Shown in pieces: positions 1 to 5,377 of a DNA stretch of 6,847 nt; the stretch's first letter is position 1, and every line of letters starts with the position of its first letter. The stretch spans positions 1 to 6,847 of the forward strand of contig CAZAJT010000047.1 in assembly GCA_964485585.1 (NCBI GenBank). The letters are read 5' to 3'. The stretch is from CAZAJT01 sp964485585. Lineage in GTDB: Bacteria > Patescibacteriota > Microgenomatia > UBA1406 > GWC2-37-13. The translations under genes and the position numbers were made by a program. Under the pieces are notes generated by a model. It saw only the letters and a program-made list of their open reading frames with translations, ran no database searches and was not told where the DNA came from.

Positions 1-614
1 ATTGTCTTGTTGCAGGTGTTTTTGCTGATATTTTAGCTGAGGAACTAAGTCTACCGGCAGATCAAAAGAGTACTGTAGTAAAAGCAGCAATTATGCATGA
101 TTGGTTTAAGAAACATGAATCAATGGCGCAACGAACTGCGAGTAAAGAAGATACTTTGTCTCTGCAAACTCTTTCTGAAATCAAAGCAAGAGATGGTCAA
201 GTATTACAAAAAATGGGAGTATCACAAGATATTATTGCTTTAACAGGAGTAAATGTCCCAGAAACACCAGAAGGCCCTCAGGGATTTCCTGAAAAAATAA
301 TCTGGTACGTTGACGCAATGCTTTCAAATACAGAACCCGTTCCTATTAGACAACGATTCGATGATCTAGAGCGTGGGTGGGATGGAGCAAAAGAAGATCC
401 AGCAAGAGCAGAAAGAAATAATGCTTTTAGCAACTTATATAGAGAACAGTATGGTGGAAAATCACTTTATGATGTACAACGAGAATTAGGAGATAGAATT
501 GGCACTGAGTTCTCACAATTAATGGGATATCATGGAGAAGTAAGCCAGTTACCCCTTTTCTTAAAAGAAAAGCTGGCAGAGAGAATAAATGGTAAAGTTA
601 CTGCAAATACTTAA
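1..614 (+). CDS. HD-domain protein, 3' part (start lies left of the window)
   Basis: The reading frame is open from the first complete codon at position 3 to the TAA at 612-614, giving 203 visible residues. The ATG at 93 is therefore an internal methionine and not the start. The visible N-terminal part reads as the helix before an HD motif, followed by VKAAIMHDW, with His-Asp at visible residues 32-33 (bases 96-101). A later IIWYVDAML segment places an Asp at about residue 104, where HD-superfamily proteins have their last metal ligand. HD proteins are metal-dependent phosphohydrolases, often acting on nucleotides. The first His of the family should lie upstream of the window. The usual HD-x-G-K pattern is replaced by HDWFKKHE, so the subfamily and substrate are unclear. 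The C-terminal ~90 residues match nothing I recognise. HD assignment is fairly secure; the specific function is unknown. Confidence 0.7.
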   Translation, partial: CLVAGVFADILAEELSLPADQKSTVVKAAIMHDWFKKHESMAQRTASKEDTLSLQTLSEIKARDGQVLQKMGVSQDIIALTGVNVPETPEGPQGFPEKIIWYVDAMLSNTEPVPIRQRFDDLERGWDGAKEDPARAERNNAFSNLYREQYGGKSLYDVQRELGDRIGTEFSQLMGYHGEVSQLPLFLKEKLAERINGKVTANT

Positions 615-719
615 AGCTGCCTACTCTTAGATGATTTTTCAAAGCTTTAAGTTGTTGAATTAGATCAGGAGTGATAAATGATCGTAGGTTCGAGCTAAGT
701 ACGGTCACCAGCTCCAGAC

Positions 720-744
720 GAGGCGGTTAGCCTCAAAAATTTTT
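720..744 (+). terminator. Weak terminator-like hairpin
   Basis: A 5-bp stem GAGGC/GCCTC (720-724 and 730-734) with loop GGTTA is followed by AAAAATTTTT. The T run begins five bases after the stem, so it is a weak intrinsic terminator candidate. It could end transcription of the HD gene 106 bp upstream or of a non-coding RNA in the gap. Read on the other strand it has no T run after the stem, so it does not serve the minus-strand gene at 806-1369. Confidence 0.35.
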
Positions 745-805
745 ATATTGAACTAAGATTGAATTTCGCAATTTTGATCCCTTCGCTTGTTTGAATTAGT
801 TTAGA

Positions 806-1369
806 TTACTTCGCGATATCTTTCACAACTTCCTCATTTTTTACTATTCCCCAATCAGCGTATTCATTTGTATTAAACCGCTCGTAAACTTTATTAAGAA
901 CTCCTAGAAGTTTTGCAAAATACAGATTTATGGTAAAACTATGCCCTACTATTAATATCTTTTTGTTTTCATATTCTTGATCAAGGTCTTTAATCTTTCT
1001 TGAAAATCTATCTAGGGCATGAGTCGCAGTCTCCCAATTATGGAGCGACTCATCCTGATTTTCTAAACAATGTTTTACAGCATATTTGTATTCGTCTGCA
1101 TCCATGAATCCACCCTTATCTCGATTAAGTTCTCTAATTTCATTAATTTGTCTTATCTCTTTTCCTAATGCAACGGCAATAGGTTTAGCTGTTTGATTGG
1201 CTTTCTCTTCAGTAGAAGAAAAAATAATATCTATGTTATTAAAAATACCTTCTTGTGTCAGTTTTTTGGCTTGTTCTACACCATTGCCTGAAAGCACCCA
1301 TTTACTAATAGGCATATCGTGATCTTTTTTCGTCTGTCCATGACATAGGAAATAAAATGTGTTATTCAT
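806..1369 (-). CDS. Histidine phosphatase superfamily protein with CHG in place of RHG
   Basis: The 187-residue protein has the layout of the phosphoglycerate-mutase-like histidine phosphatases. An N-terminal strand leads to FLCHGQT (residues 7-13), where the family normally has RHG. SSTEEKANQTAKPI (51-64) corresponds to the usual SS.L.RA.QTA. An acidic segment NEIREL spans 76-81, and the second catalytic His is in VGHSFT (His143). His10, which would be phosphorylated, is present. The phosphate-binding Arg before it is Cys9, encoded TGT, one base from the Arg codon CGT. A second expected Arg is Lys56. The protein may be a weak, altered or non-enzymatic member; the family assignment is firm. 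Substrate cannot be told and ranges across the family from small sugar phosphates to phosphoproteins. The ATG is preceded only by AAAAG, with an extended -10 box 18 bases upstream. It is transcribed divergently from the DinB-like gene. Confidence 0.85.
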   Translation of the reverse strand: MNNTFYFLCHGQTKKDHDMPISKWVLSGNGVEQAKKLTQEGIFNNIDIIFSSTEEKANQTAKPIAVALGKEIRQINEIRELNRDKGGFMDADEYKYAVKHCLENQDESLHNWETATHALDRFSRKIKDLDQEYENKKILIVGHSFTINLYFAKLLGVLNKVYERFNTNEYADWGIVKNEEVVKDIAK

Positions 1370-1387
1370 ACTTTTAAATCTAAATCG

Positions 1388-1396
1388 ATTATATCA
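1388..1396 (-). promoter_or_regulatory. Extended -10 promoter of the histidine phosphatase gene
   Basis: On the minus strand the sequence reads TGATATAAT: a perfect TATAAT (1393 down to 1388) with the TGn extension. The best -35 at 17-bp spacing is TCGAGT, only 3 of 6 matches, as is common for extended -10 promoters. The predicted start site is near 1381, giving a leader of about a dozen bases before the ATG at 1369. Confidence 0.55.
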
Positions 1397-1412
1397 AGTT
1401 TAATTCCTCGAC

Positions 1413-1441
1413 TCGATATGCTTCCATTGAACTGTTAAAAT
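1413..1441 (+). promoter_or_regulatory. Possible promoter of the DinB-like gene
   Basis: TCGATA (1413-1418, 4 of 6 to TTGACA) is followed at 17 bp by TAAAAT (1436-1441, 5 of 6), with a TGn extension at 1433-1435. Transcription would start near 1448 and run through the long palindrome at 1490-1574 before reaching the gene. It lies close to, and diverges from, the minus-strand promoter at 1388-1396. Confidence 0.35.
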
Positions 1442-1482
1442 ATGACAGATAGTTGAGTAGAACTCATTGCAAAACCTATGAA

Positions 1483-1603
1483 TCTAGATTGTCATTTCGA
1501 GCCAAACGAAGTGTGGCGAGAAATCTCGGTTAAAAGAGATTTCTCACTGCGCTAACGCTCCGTTCGAAATGACAGGGGGAGGTTTTGATGTAAGCTCTAG
1601 ATT
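1483..1603. repeat. 8-bp direct repeats flanking the palindrome (possible target duplication)
   Basis: TCTAGATT occurs at 1483-1490 and again at 1596-1603, bracketing the palindrome and about 20 further bases on its right. If the copies are a target-site duplication, the inserted unit would be about 105 bp. They could also be a chance match, since the word contains the palindrome TCTAGA. Confidence 0.35.
1490..1574. repeat. Long imperfect palindrome, copy A (REP/MITE-like)
   Basis: The outer arms TGTCATTTCGA (1490-1500) and TCGAAATGACA (1564-1574) pair perfectly over 11 bp. The inner arms GAGAAATCTC (1518-1527) and GAGATTTCTC (1536-1545) pair perfectly over 10 bp around an 8-base loop. The stretches between them pair only partly. 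It resembles the short dispersed palindromes with TGTCAT...ATGACA ends found between genes in many bacteria. It has no coding content. In RNA it would form a strong hairpin in the leader of the DinB-like gene. Confidence 0.85.
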
Positions 1604-1607
1604 TTCT

Positions 1608-2057
1608 ATGAAAGGTAAATACATAAAACAATTAAAAGTAGCACATCAAAGGTTATTGAAAGCATTTGATTTAACACCTGATGACGGAAAGATAGTTGAT
1701 CGGTGGAGTAAAAAAGAGATTATGGCTCATATTGCCGGGTGGTATGAAGAAGGAGTTGAAGGAGTCCTGAAGATTCTAAACGGAGAAAAACCTACTTCTT
1801 TTAAGATGTCAGTAAATAGCTACAATAAGAGAAGTATCGAAAAAAGAAAAAACATGACAATAGAACAATTAAGAGATGAGATGATTAAGCTACACGATCA
1901 ATGGCTAAAACAGATTAAAGCCTTAGATGAAAATCAAATTACAGATTTTTATGGAACCAAACTAGGCAAAAAGGATATTAATTTACTATGGATGATTAAA
2001 GAAGCAATATCTCATGACAATGCACACGCTCAGGAGTTAGAGAAAAAGTTTAGTTAG
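1608..2057 (+). CDS. DinB/DfsB-like (DUF1706-type) four-helix-bundle protein
   Basis: The 149-residue protein has the DinB-superfamily pattern. WSKKEIMAHIAGW (33-45) carries His41 and Trp45. A C-terminal SHDNAHAQEL gives His136 and His140, completing the His triad that binds a metal in this fold. The WS.K....HI..W pattern is closest to the ClbS/DfsB (DUF1706) branch, whose characterised member ClbS protects against colibactin. Other relatives use small thiols or have no known role, so no specific activity is assigned. The frame extends upstream to an ATG at 1569, but that ATG lies inside the right arm of palindrome A and the extra 13 residues look like read-through of the repeat. The ATG at 1608 fits the family start better. 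Neither choice has a well-placed Shine-Dalgarno; GGGGGAGG at 1574-1581 is about 26 bases from 1608. Codons are strongly A/T-rich. Confidence 0.8.
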   Translation: MKGKYIKQLKVAHQRLLKAFDLTPDDGKIVDRWSKKEIMAHIAGWYEEGVEGVLKILNGEKPTSFKMSVNSYNKRSIEKRKNMTIEQLRDEMIKLHDQWLKQIKALDENQITDFYGTKLGKKDINLLWMIKEAISHDNAHAQELEKKFS

Positions 2058-2138
2058 CACACGCCAAAGGCGGGCAAGTACAGGAAAACAGATTAGGAGA
2101 CACTGGGAAGAAGATCAAAGAAACGGCAGCTAATTTTA

Positions 2139-2144
2139 TATAAT
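2139..2144 (+). promoter_or_regulatory. -10 box placed for a leaderless SET-gene transcript
   Basis: A perfect TATAAT ends six bases before the ATG at 2151, so the expected transcription start coincides with the A of the start codon. No convincing -35 is seen at 16-18 bp, and no Shine-Dalgarno is possible in the six bases left. It lies in the 93-bp gap after the DinB-like gene, so the SET gene may also be reached by read-through. Confidence 0.5.
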
Positions 2145-2150
2145 TCCTAT

Positions 2151-2630
2151 ATGATTTCAGACATAGAAGTTCGAGATGCCGGCAAAAAAGGGAATGGAGT
2201 ATTTGCTCTCAAGCATTTCATAAAAGGAGAATTTATCTTTCGTGGAACAAGAGGAAGATTGATAAAGGCTAAGGATTTAGATAAGCTAACACCCCTAGAA
2301 AGAAGACACTTAGGTGAAGTGGATAAGGATACATTCGAAATCATGAAAGTACCTGGCGTATATCTAAATCACTCCTGCGACCCAAATGCTATTTCCCATG
2401 GAGCAAATCTCTATGCCAGAAAAGACATTAAAAAGGGAGAAGAGATAACCACCGATTATAGAGCTACAGGGAACTTTAAAAACAGATGGAAGTGTTATTG
2501 TGGAACAAAAAATTGTAAAGGTTGGGTCATCAGCGACTTTTTTCAGCTGTCTGAAGAGGAGCAAAGAGAGTATCTCCCTTACACCTTACCATTTATCAAA
2601 CAAGAGTATAAAAGAAGACATAGAAATTAG
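2151..2630 (+). CDS. SET-domain protein-lysine methyltransferase-like protein
   Basis: The 159-residue protein is a compact SET domain with the family motifs in order. GNGVFAL is at 14-20 (cofactor-binding loop). NHSCDPN is at 73-79 (pseudoknot and S-adenosylmethionine binding). EEITTDY is at 97-103 (catalytic Tyr103). A post-SET cysteine cluster CYCGTKNC follows at 115-122, with Cys115, Cys117 and Cys122; together with Cys76 these could hold zinc. SET enzymes transfer methyl groups from S-adenosylmethionine to lysines in proteins. All key residues are present, so activity is plausible, but the substrate is unknown. A basic tail (KRRHRN) could contact nucleic acid or an acidic partner. The ATG is fixed by the motif order and by a TATAAT six bases upstream. 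The stop is three bases from that of the convergent neighbour. SET proteins are scattered among bacteria and are often thought to be acquired. Confidence 0.9.
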   Translation: MISDIEVRDAGKKGNGVFALKHFIKGEFIFRGTRGRLIKAKDLDKLTPLERRHLGEVDKDTFEIMKVPGVYLNHSCDPNAISHGANLYARKDIKKGEEITTDYRATGNFKNRWKCYCGTKNCKGWVISDFFQLSEEEQREYLPYTLPFIKQEYKRRHRN

Positions 2631-2633
2631 AAA

Positions 2634-3626
2634 TTACTTCTGAAGGGTATGTTGAATAACAATTCGAGTAACTTCTTCTGCTGAAAGCTGCGAGCTTACT
2701 CCCTGTGGAGAACCAATAAGATTTGCGGATCCGCCCCAACCATCTTCGCGTTCGTTAAGCTCCTTAAGCGTCGCGCCCATGTCAACATTCCCGGCTTCAA
2801 ATTGAGCAACAGTGAATTTTTTATATGTACTTCCATCCTGTCCTGGGAATTTTGGATTCTCTGCAATAACTATTGGCGCTTGAGAATATCCAACAGACAT
2901 TGCAGCACGATGTTTTGAATTAACTTGGGCAACTTTTCCATCTTCTGTGGTAGATACTTGTATCTCTCCACTTTCTAATGCTCGAATCATATCCATTCGT
3001 TCTGATTCAGCCCTTTTTCTATATTCTTCTGGCTCTTGTCCTGTTTCAAGCCATGTTATCATCATTCCGACTCGTTGTTCTAATGGAAGCTTAAAATCTG
3101 AAATTCCAGCGGCAATACCTGCGAGTGGTGCGATATTTGTATCTGGCCATGGATTTTCTGTAGTTGGTAGTGGTCTTTTACCTGGCCAACCACCCCTTGC
3201 AAATCGATCACTTTCTGCGATTTGTTGAATCCGTCCTTGAAACCCTGCATTTTCTTCAAGTGACGCATTGTTACCTCGTAATGCTAATAGTGCCATTGCA
3301 CCAATACTGTCTACATCTGCACGAACTGTTGCAAGGGTGGCTTCTGTTGGAGGTAACGTTGCAGTCAAAGCCGCTTCTATTGCTGCCTGATCTTTTTGTT
3401 CTGAATGTTGTGGATCAATATTACCAAGTGTGCATCGCTCAGCCAGCTTTGGAACTGTTACTTCAATACCAAGTACTCCAACTGGATTTTGAAATACTGT
3501 ATCATTTGCTTCAGTTGCCGCTGGAATTGGACGAGGATCAAGGGTAGCGAAGGAAAAACGTCTTCCTTCTTGCTCAGGGCCACAAACTACATCTGGTGGG
3601 GTTGGAATATCTTCAGATCTATCCAT
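2634..3626 (-). CDS. Conserved-looking unknown protein with faint DHH/DHHA1-like motifs
   Basis: I do not recognise the 330-residue product with confidence. The segment ATVRADVDSIGAMALLAL (99-116) resembles motif I of DHH phosphoesterases, D-x-D-x-I-G-[SA] with a helix after it. A C-terminal GWGGSANLIGSPQG (296-309), before a last helix, resembles the GGGH..AAG loop of DHHA1 domains. Other patches that look conserved are GNIDPQH (68-74) and ENPKFP (256-261). No DHH triplet is visible, so a classic DHH nuclease is not supported. There is no signal peptide or membrane segment, so it is probably cytosolic. The frame extends to an ATG at 3686, but the -35 and -10 boxes at 3649-3677 lie inside that extension. 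The ATG at 3626 is therefore chosen, about 16 bases from the predicted transcription start and with no Shine-Dalgarno. Confidence 0.75.
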   Translation of the reverse strand: MDRSEDIPTPPDVVCGPEQEGRRFSFATLDPRPIPAATEANDTVFQNPVGVLGIEVTVPKLAERCTLGNIDPQHSEQKDQAAIEAALTATLPPTEATLATVRADVDSIGAMALLALRGNNASLEENAGFQGRIQQIAESDRFARGGWPGKRPLPTTENPWPDTNIAPLAGIAAGISDFKLPLEQRVGMMITWLETGQEPEEYRKRAESERMDMIRALESGEIQVSTTEDGKVAQVNSKHRAAMSVGYSQAPIVIAENPKFPGQDGSTYKKFTVAQFEAGNVDMGATLKELNEREDGWGGSANLIGSPQGVSSQLSAEEVTRIVIQHTLQK

Positions 3627-3648
3627 ATTTATTATTAGTTTTATCTGG

Positions 3649-3677
3649 ATAATAACGTACTCGATAGTAAAAGTCAA
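3649..3677 (-). promoter_or_regulatory. Promoter of the minus-strand unknown gene
   Basis: Read on the minus strand, TTGACT (3677-3672, 5 of 6) and TATTAT (3654-3649, 5 of 6) are separated by exactly 17 bp. The predicted start near 3642 gives a leader of about 16 bases before the ATG at 3626. This is the cleanest two-box promoter in the window, and it rules out the longer ORF start at 3686. Confidence 0.65.
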
Positions 3678-3762
3678 TGCCCTCACTGGTTTTTCGTCGA
3701 ATTCTGCGGTACATATTTATTTTTGATGTATTATCCTAAGTAATGATACACGACTTTCTCGG

Positions 3763-3865
3763 TTGTCATCCTGAGGGAGCGTAAGCGACCGAAGGATCTC
3801 TCGCGCATGCGAGTACAGTCATGCGTCGGAGATTCTTCCCGCCCAGAGGCGGGTCAGAATGACAA
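3763..3865. repeat. Long imperfect palindrome, copy B (REP/MITE-like)
   Basis: The outer arms TTGTCATCCTGA (3763-3774) and TCAGAATGACAA (3854-3865) pair at 11 of 12 positions. Inside, AAGGATCTC (3792-3800) pairs with GAGATTCTT (3829-3837) with one mismatch, and CGCATG (3804-3809) pairs with CATGCG (3820-3825). A separate nested hairpin, CCCGCC/GGCGGG, occupies 3838-3853. The TGTCAT...ATGACA ends and the nested design match copy A at 1490-1574, though the middle sequence differs. It is intergenic, between two diverging transcription units. Confidence 0.8.
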
Positions 3866-3889
3866 GGTGTGAAACTTGTGTGATATACT
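3859..3889 (+). promoter_or_regulatory. Promoter of the two-gene unknown operon, partly inside palindrome B
   Basis: TGATATACT (3881-3889) is an extended -10 with TATACT matching 5 of 6. ATGACA (3859-3864, 5 of 6 to TTGACA) lies upstream at a long 19-bp spacing and belongs to the right arm of palindrome B. The -10 ends seven bases before the ATG at 3897, so the transcript would start at or next to the start codon. Confidence 0.5.
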
Positions 3890-3896
3890 TGCATAT

Positions 3897-4223
3897 ATGA
3901 AAGAGCGGTTTGATCAGCGGGCTGCAAGGGGTGTAGATAAAGAGTGGGGCCGTCCTTTTTCTCGTATTCCTCGCCATGCTGCGATGTTGAGAAAATATAT
4001 CGGGGTAAAAGCAGATAGGCTAGAAGATAGTAGTCTACCAACGATGAGGAGACCAGACGAAGTAATTATTGGTGGTGCCTTAGCCGAGCCCCCAATAAGG
4101 GAAGAAATTGGCAGATGGACAAAAGTACGCGGAATGCCGATTGAGACGTTTGAGAAAATAACAAGGTTAAAACGCCGACGTGAAACCCGATTGCATAGAC
4201 AGGAACAACGAACACGTATTTAA
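3897..4223 (+). CDS. Small basic protein of unknown function
   Basis: The 108-residue product is not recognised. It is rich in Arg and Lys, most strongly in the last 20 residues (KRRRETRLHRQ), with a more neutral middle around PDEVIIGGALAEPP. It has no signal peptide, membrane segment or cysteine pair. The basic tail could bind nucleic acid or another acidic partner, but this is only a guess from composition. The frame could begin at a TTG at 3876, but the ATG at 3897 is preferred because an extended -10 box ends seven bases before it. The next gene starts 12 bp after its stop, so the two are probably co-transcribed. It diverges from the unknown gene at 2634-3626, with palindrome B between them. 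Confidence 0.65.
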   Translation: MKERFDQRAARGVDKEWGRPFSRIPRHAAMLRKYIGVKADRLEDSSLPTMRRPDEVIIGGALAEPPIREEIGRWTKVRGMPIETFEKITRLKRRRETRLHRQEQRTRI

Positions 4224-4235
4224 TATCACAATAGC

Positions 4236-5231
4236 ATGACTGAAAAAATTCCTATACTAGAGAGAAGACTATCAAGTGCTACCGAATTACTTCGTGACTT
4301 GGGAATACCTGATATCACCGTTCCAACAATATCTTCGCCCGAAACAGATCCTCCTACACAAAACATAATTCGAGCTCTCCAAGATTTTGAACCAGAAACG
4401 GGTAGACCACGAAGAAGAGACAGTACCTCTCCACCTGTTTTACCGATTGAGGGTATTGTTGGAAGCATCTTTTTACCAACGCATCATGTGACTAGATCTT
4501 CCGGGTATCAAGAACCCTATTCTCCCGATGGCATGCGCGGTGACAATGCAGTAGTAACCAGTTGTGCAGAATTAGAAGGTCTGCAAGCTATCGTTTTTGA
4601 TGATGAGGGTACTTTACGGGTCATTCCTCATGACCTTATTCGGGAATATTATAAAGCAGGCCCAGACACTCGCAGAGCACTCGCTTGGGCATTAACTGAA
4701 CAGAATCGGCACCGCTACCCAGATCTTCTTGAGGTTACCGCTAGGTGGGCTTTAGAACATATGAGTCGAGCATTCGATGACCCACATTTCAGTACTCAAG
4801 GATTAGGTATCACCGTAGGAGAAAACCCGCTCAGCCTTAGCTTACAAACCATAGGTGAACCAAATACGGTTATCTTAAATTCACCAATGATAACTGGTAA
4901 GGTTGGCACTAAGGCTCTGTACGATCATTCAAAAGCGATTCATACAGTTCTTACCAGACCAGCTGTTTCTTGGGAGACAGAAGCGGTACCAGGAGAAGAG
5001 CAAATCCGTTTACCAAAGCCGGGGCTGCCATACCCTCAATTATATGAAACATATGTTCGTGAACAAAGAGCAATTCAGCAGCGAGAAAAAGAAGCTACCC
5101 AGCTTGAACAGGCAGGGAAAATAGAAGCGGCACGGAAAGCATTAATACTTGAATTGATCGAGAAGTATGATTTGGATCCGGAGGAGTTAGCTTCAATGGA
5201 TACGACTGATTTAGAAACTTTACTGAAATGA
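4236..5231 (+). CDS. Unknown protein with Pro-rich N-terminal region and helical C-terminus
   Basis: I do not recognise this 331-residue protein. Residues about 28-75 are rich in Pro, Ser and Thr (SSPETDPPTQ, then TGRPRRRDSTSPP) and are probably disordered. A central part of about 85-260 looks globular, with VVTSCAELEGLQAIVFDDEG (106-125) and a helical stretch around YYKAGPDTRRALAWAL. The last 60 residues are charged and helical (VREQRAIQQREKEATQLEQA, then KIEAARKALILELIEKYDLD), suggesting a coiled coil. No signal peptide, membrane segment or nucleotide-binding motif is seen. It starts 12 bp after the small basic protein, with no Shine-Dalgarno, and probably relies on coupling or read-through from that gene. 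A hairpin lies 17 bp after its stop. The long open frame and ordinary-looking protein make it a real gene. Confidence 0.75.
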   Translation: MTEKIPILERRLSSATELLRDLGIPDITVPTISSPETDPPTQNIIRALQDFEPETGRPRRRDSTSPPVLPIEGIVGSIFLPTHHVTRSSGYQEPYSPDGMRGDNAVVTSCAELEGLQAIVFDDEGTLRVIPHDLIREYYKAGPDTRRALAWALTEQNRHRYPDLLEVTARWALEHMSRAFDDPHFSTQGLGITVGENPLSLSLQTIGEPNTVILNSPMITGKVGTKALYDHSKAIHTVLTRPAVSWETEAVPGEEQIRLPKPGLPYPQLYETYVREQRAIQQREKEATQLEQAGKIEAARKALILELIEKYDLDPEELASMDTTDLETLLK

Positions 5232-5248
5232 ATTTCTTGAATAAATCC

Positions 5249-5268
5249 TTTCACCTTGATAGGTGAAA
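5249..5268. terminator. Hairpin after the unknown operon (terminator-like, no T run)
   Basis: TTTCACCT and AGGTGAAA form a perfect 8-bp stem with loop TGAT, 17 bp past the stop of the 4236-5231 gene. Neither strand has a T run after it, so it is not a standard intrinsic terminator. It may instead stabilise the mRNA end, or be a protein-binding inverted repeat upstream of the tRNA promoter. Confidence 0.35.
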
Positions 5269-5311
5269 ACAACAACACCCAGAGTTGAATATATCTCCAT
5301 TTTTAGCTACG

Positions 5312-5317
5312 TATAAT
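5312..5317 (+). promoter_or_regulatory. -10 box upstream of tRNA-Thr
   Basis: A perfect TATAAT with no good -35 at 17 bp; TTGAAT at 5285-5290 is 21 bp away, which is too far. Transcription would start near 5324, giving a 5' leader of about 50 bases for RNase P to remove. Confidence 0.35.
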
Positions 5318-5355
5318 AGAGTTCTGGTTATTGTAGGGATAAAGAATAATGGATT

Positions 5356-5364
5356 TGATAAAAT
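5356..5364 (+). promoter_or_regulatory. Alternative extended -10 immediately upstream of tRNA-Thr
   Basis: TGATAAAAT is a TGn-extended -10 with TAAAAT matching 5 of 6. The start would be near 5371, leaving only about seven bases before the mature tRNA 5' end. It competes with or adds to the TATAAT at 5312-5317. Either promoter would also serve the downstream membrane-protein gene. Confidence 0.35.
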
Positions 5365-5377
5365 ATACACAAGATAC

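Noticed and set aside
615..716. A complete tRNA gene in the gap after the HD gene
   Set aside because: Only the T-loop and 3' acceptor parts look like a tRNA. No 5' strand pairs with CACCAGC, and the D and anticodon arms do not form properly.
1569..1607. Use of the ATG at 1569 as the start of the DinB-like protein
   Set aside because: This ATG lies in the right arm of palindrome A and the added 13 residues come from repeat and flanking sequence; the family pattern starts near 1608.
2062..2072. CGCC-AAA-GGCG hairpin after the DinB-like gene as a terminator
   Set aside because: The stem is only 4 bp and no T run follows.
3627..3686. Longer start of the minus-strand unknown gene at 3686
   Set aside because: The extension contains a good TTGACT-17-TATTAT promoter for the same gene, so translation must begin after it, at 3626.
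3766..4041. Minus-strand 91-codon open frame
   Set aside because: It runs across palindrome B and the start of the 3897 gene; its residues are those of repeat read-through and match no family.
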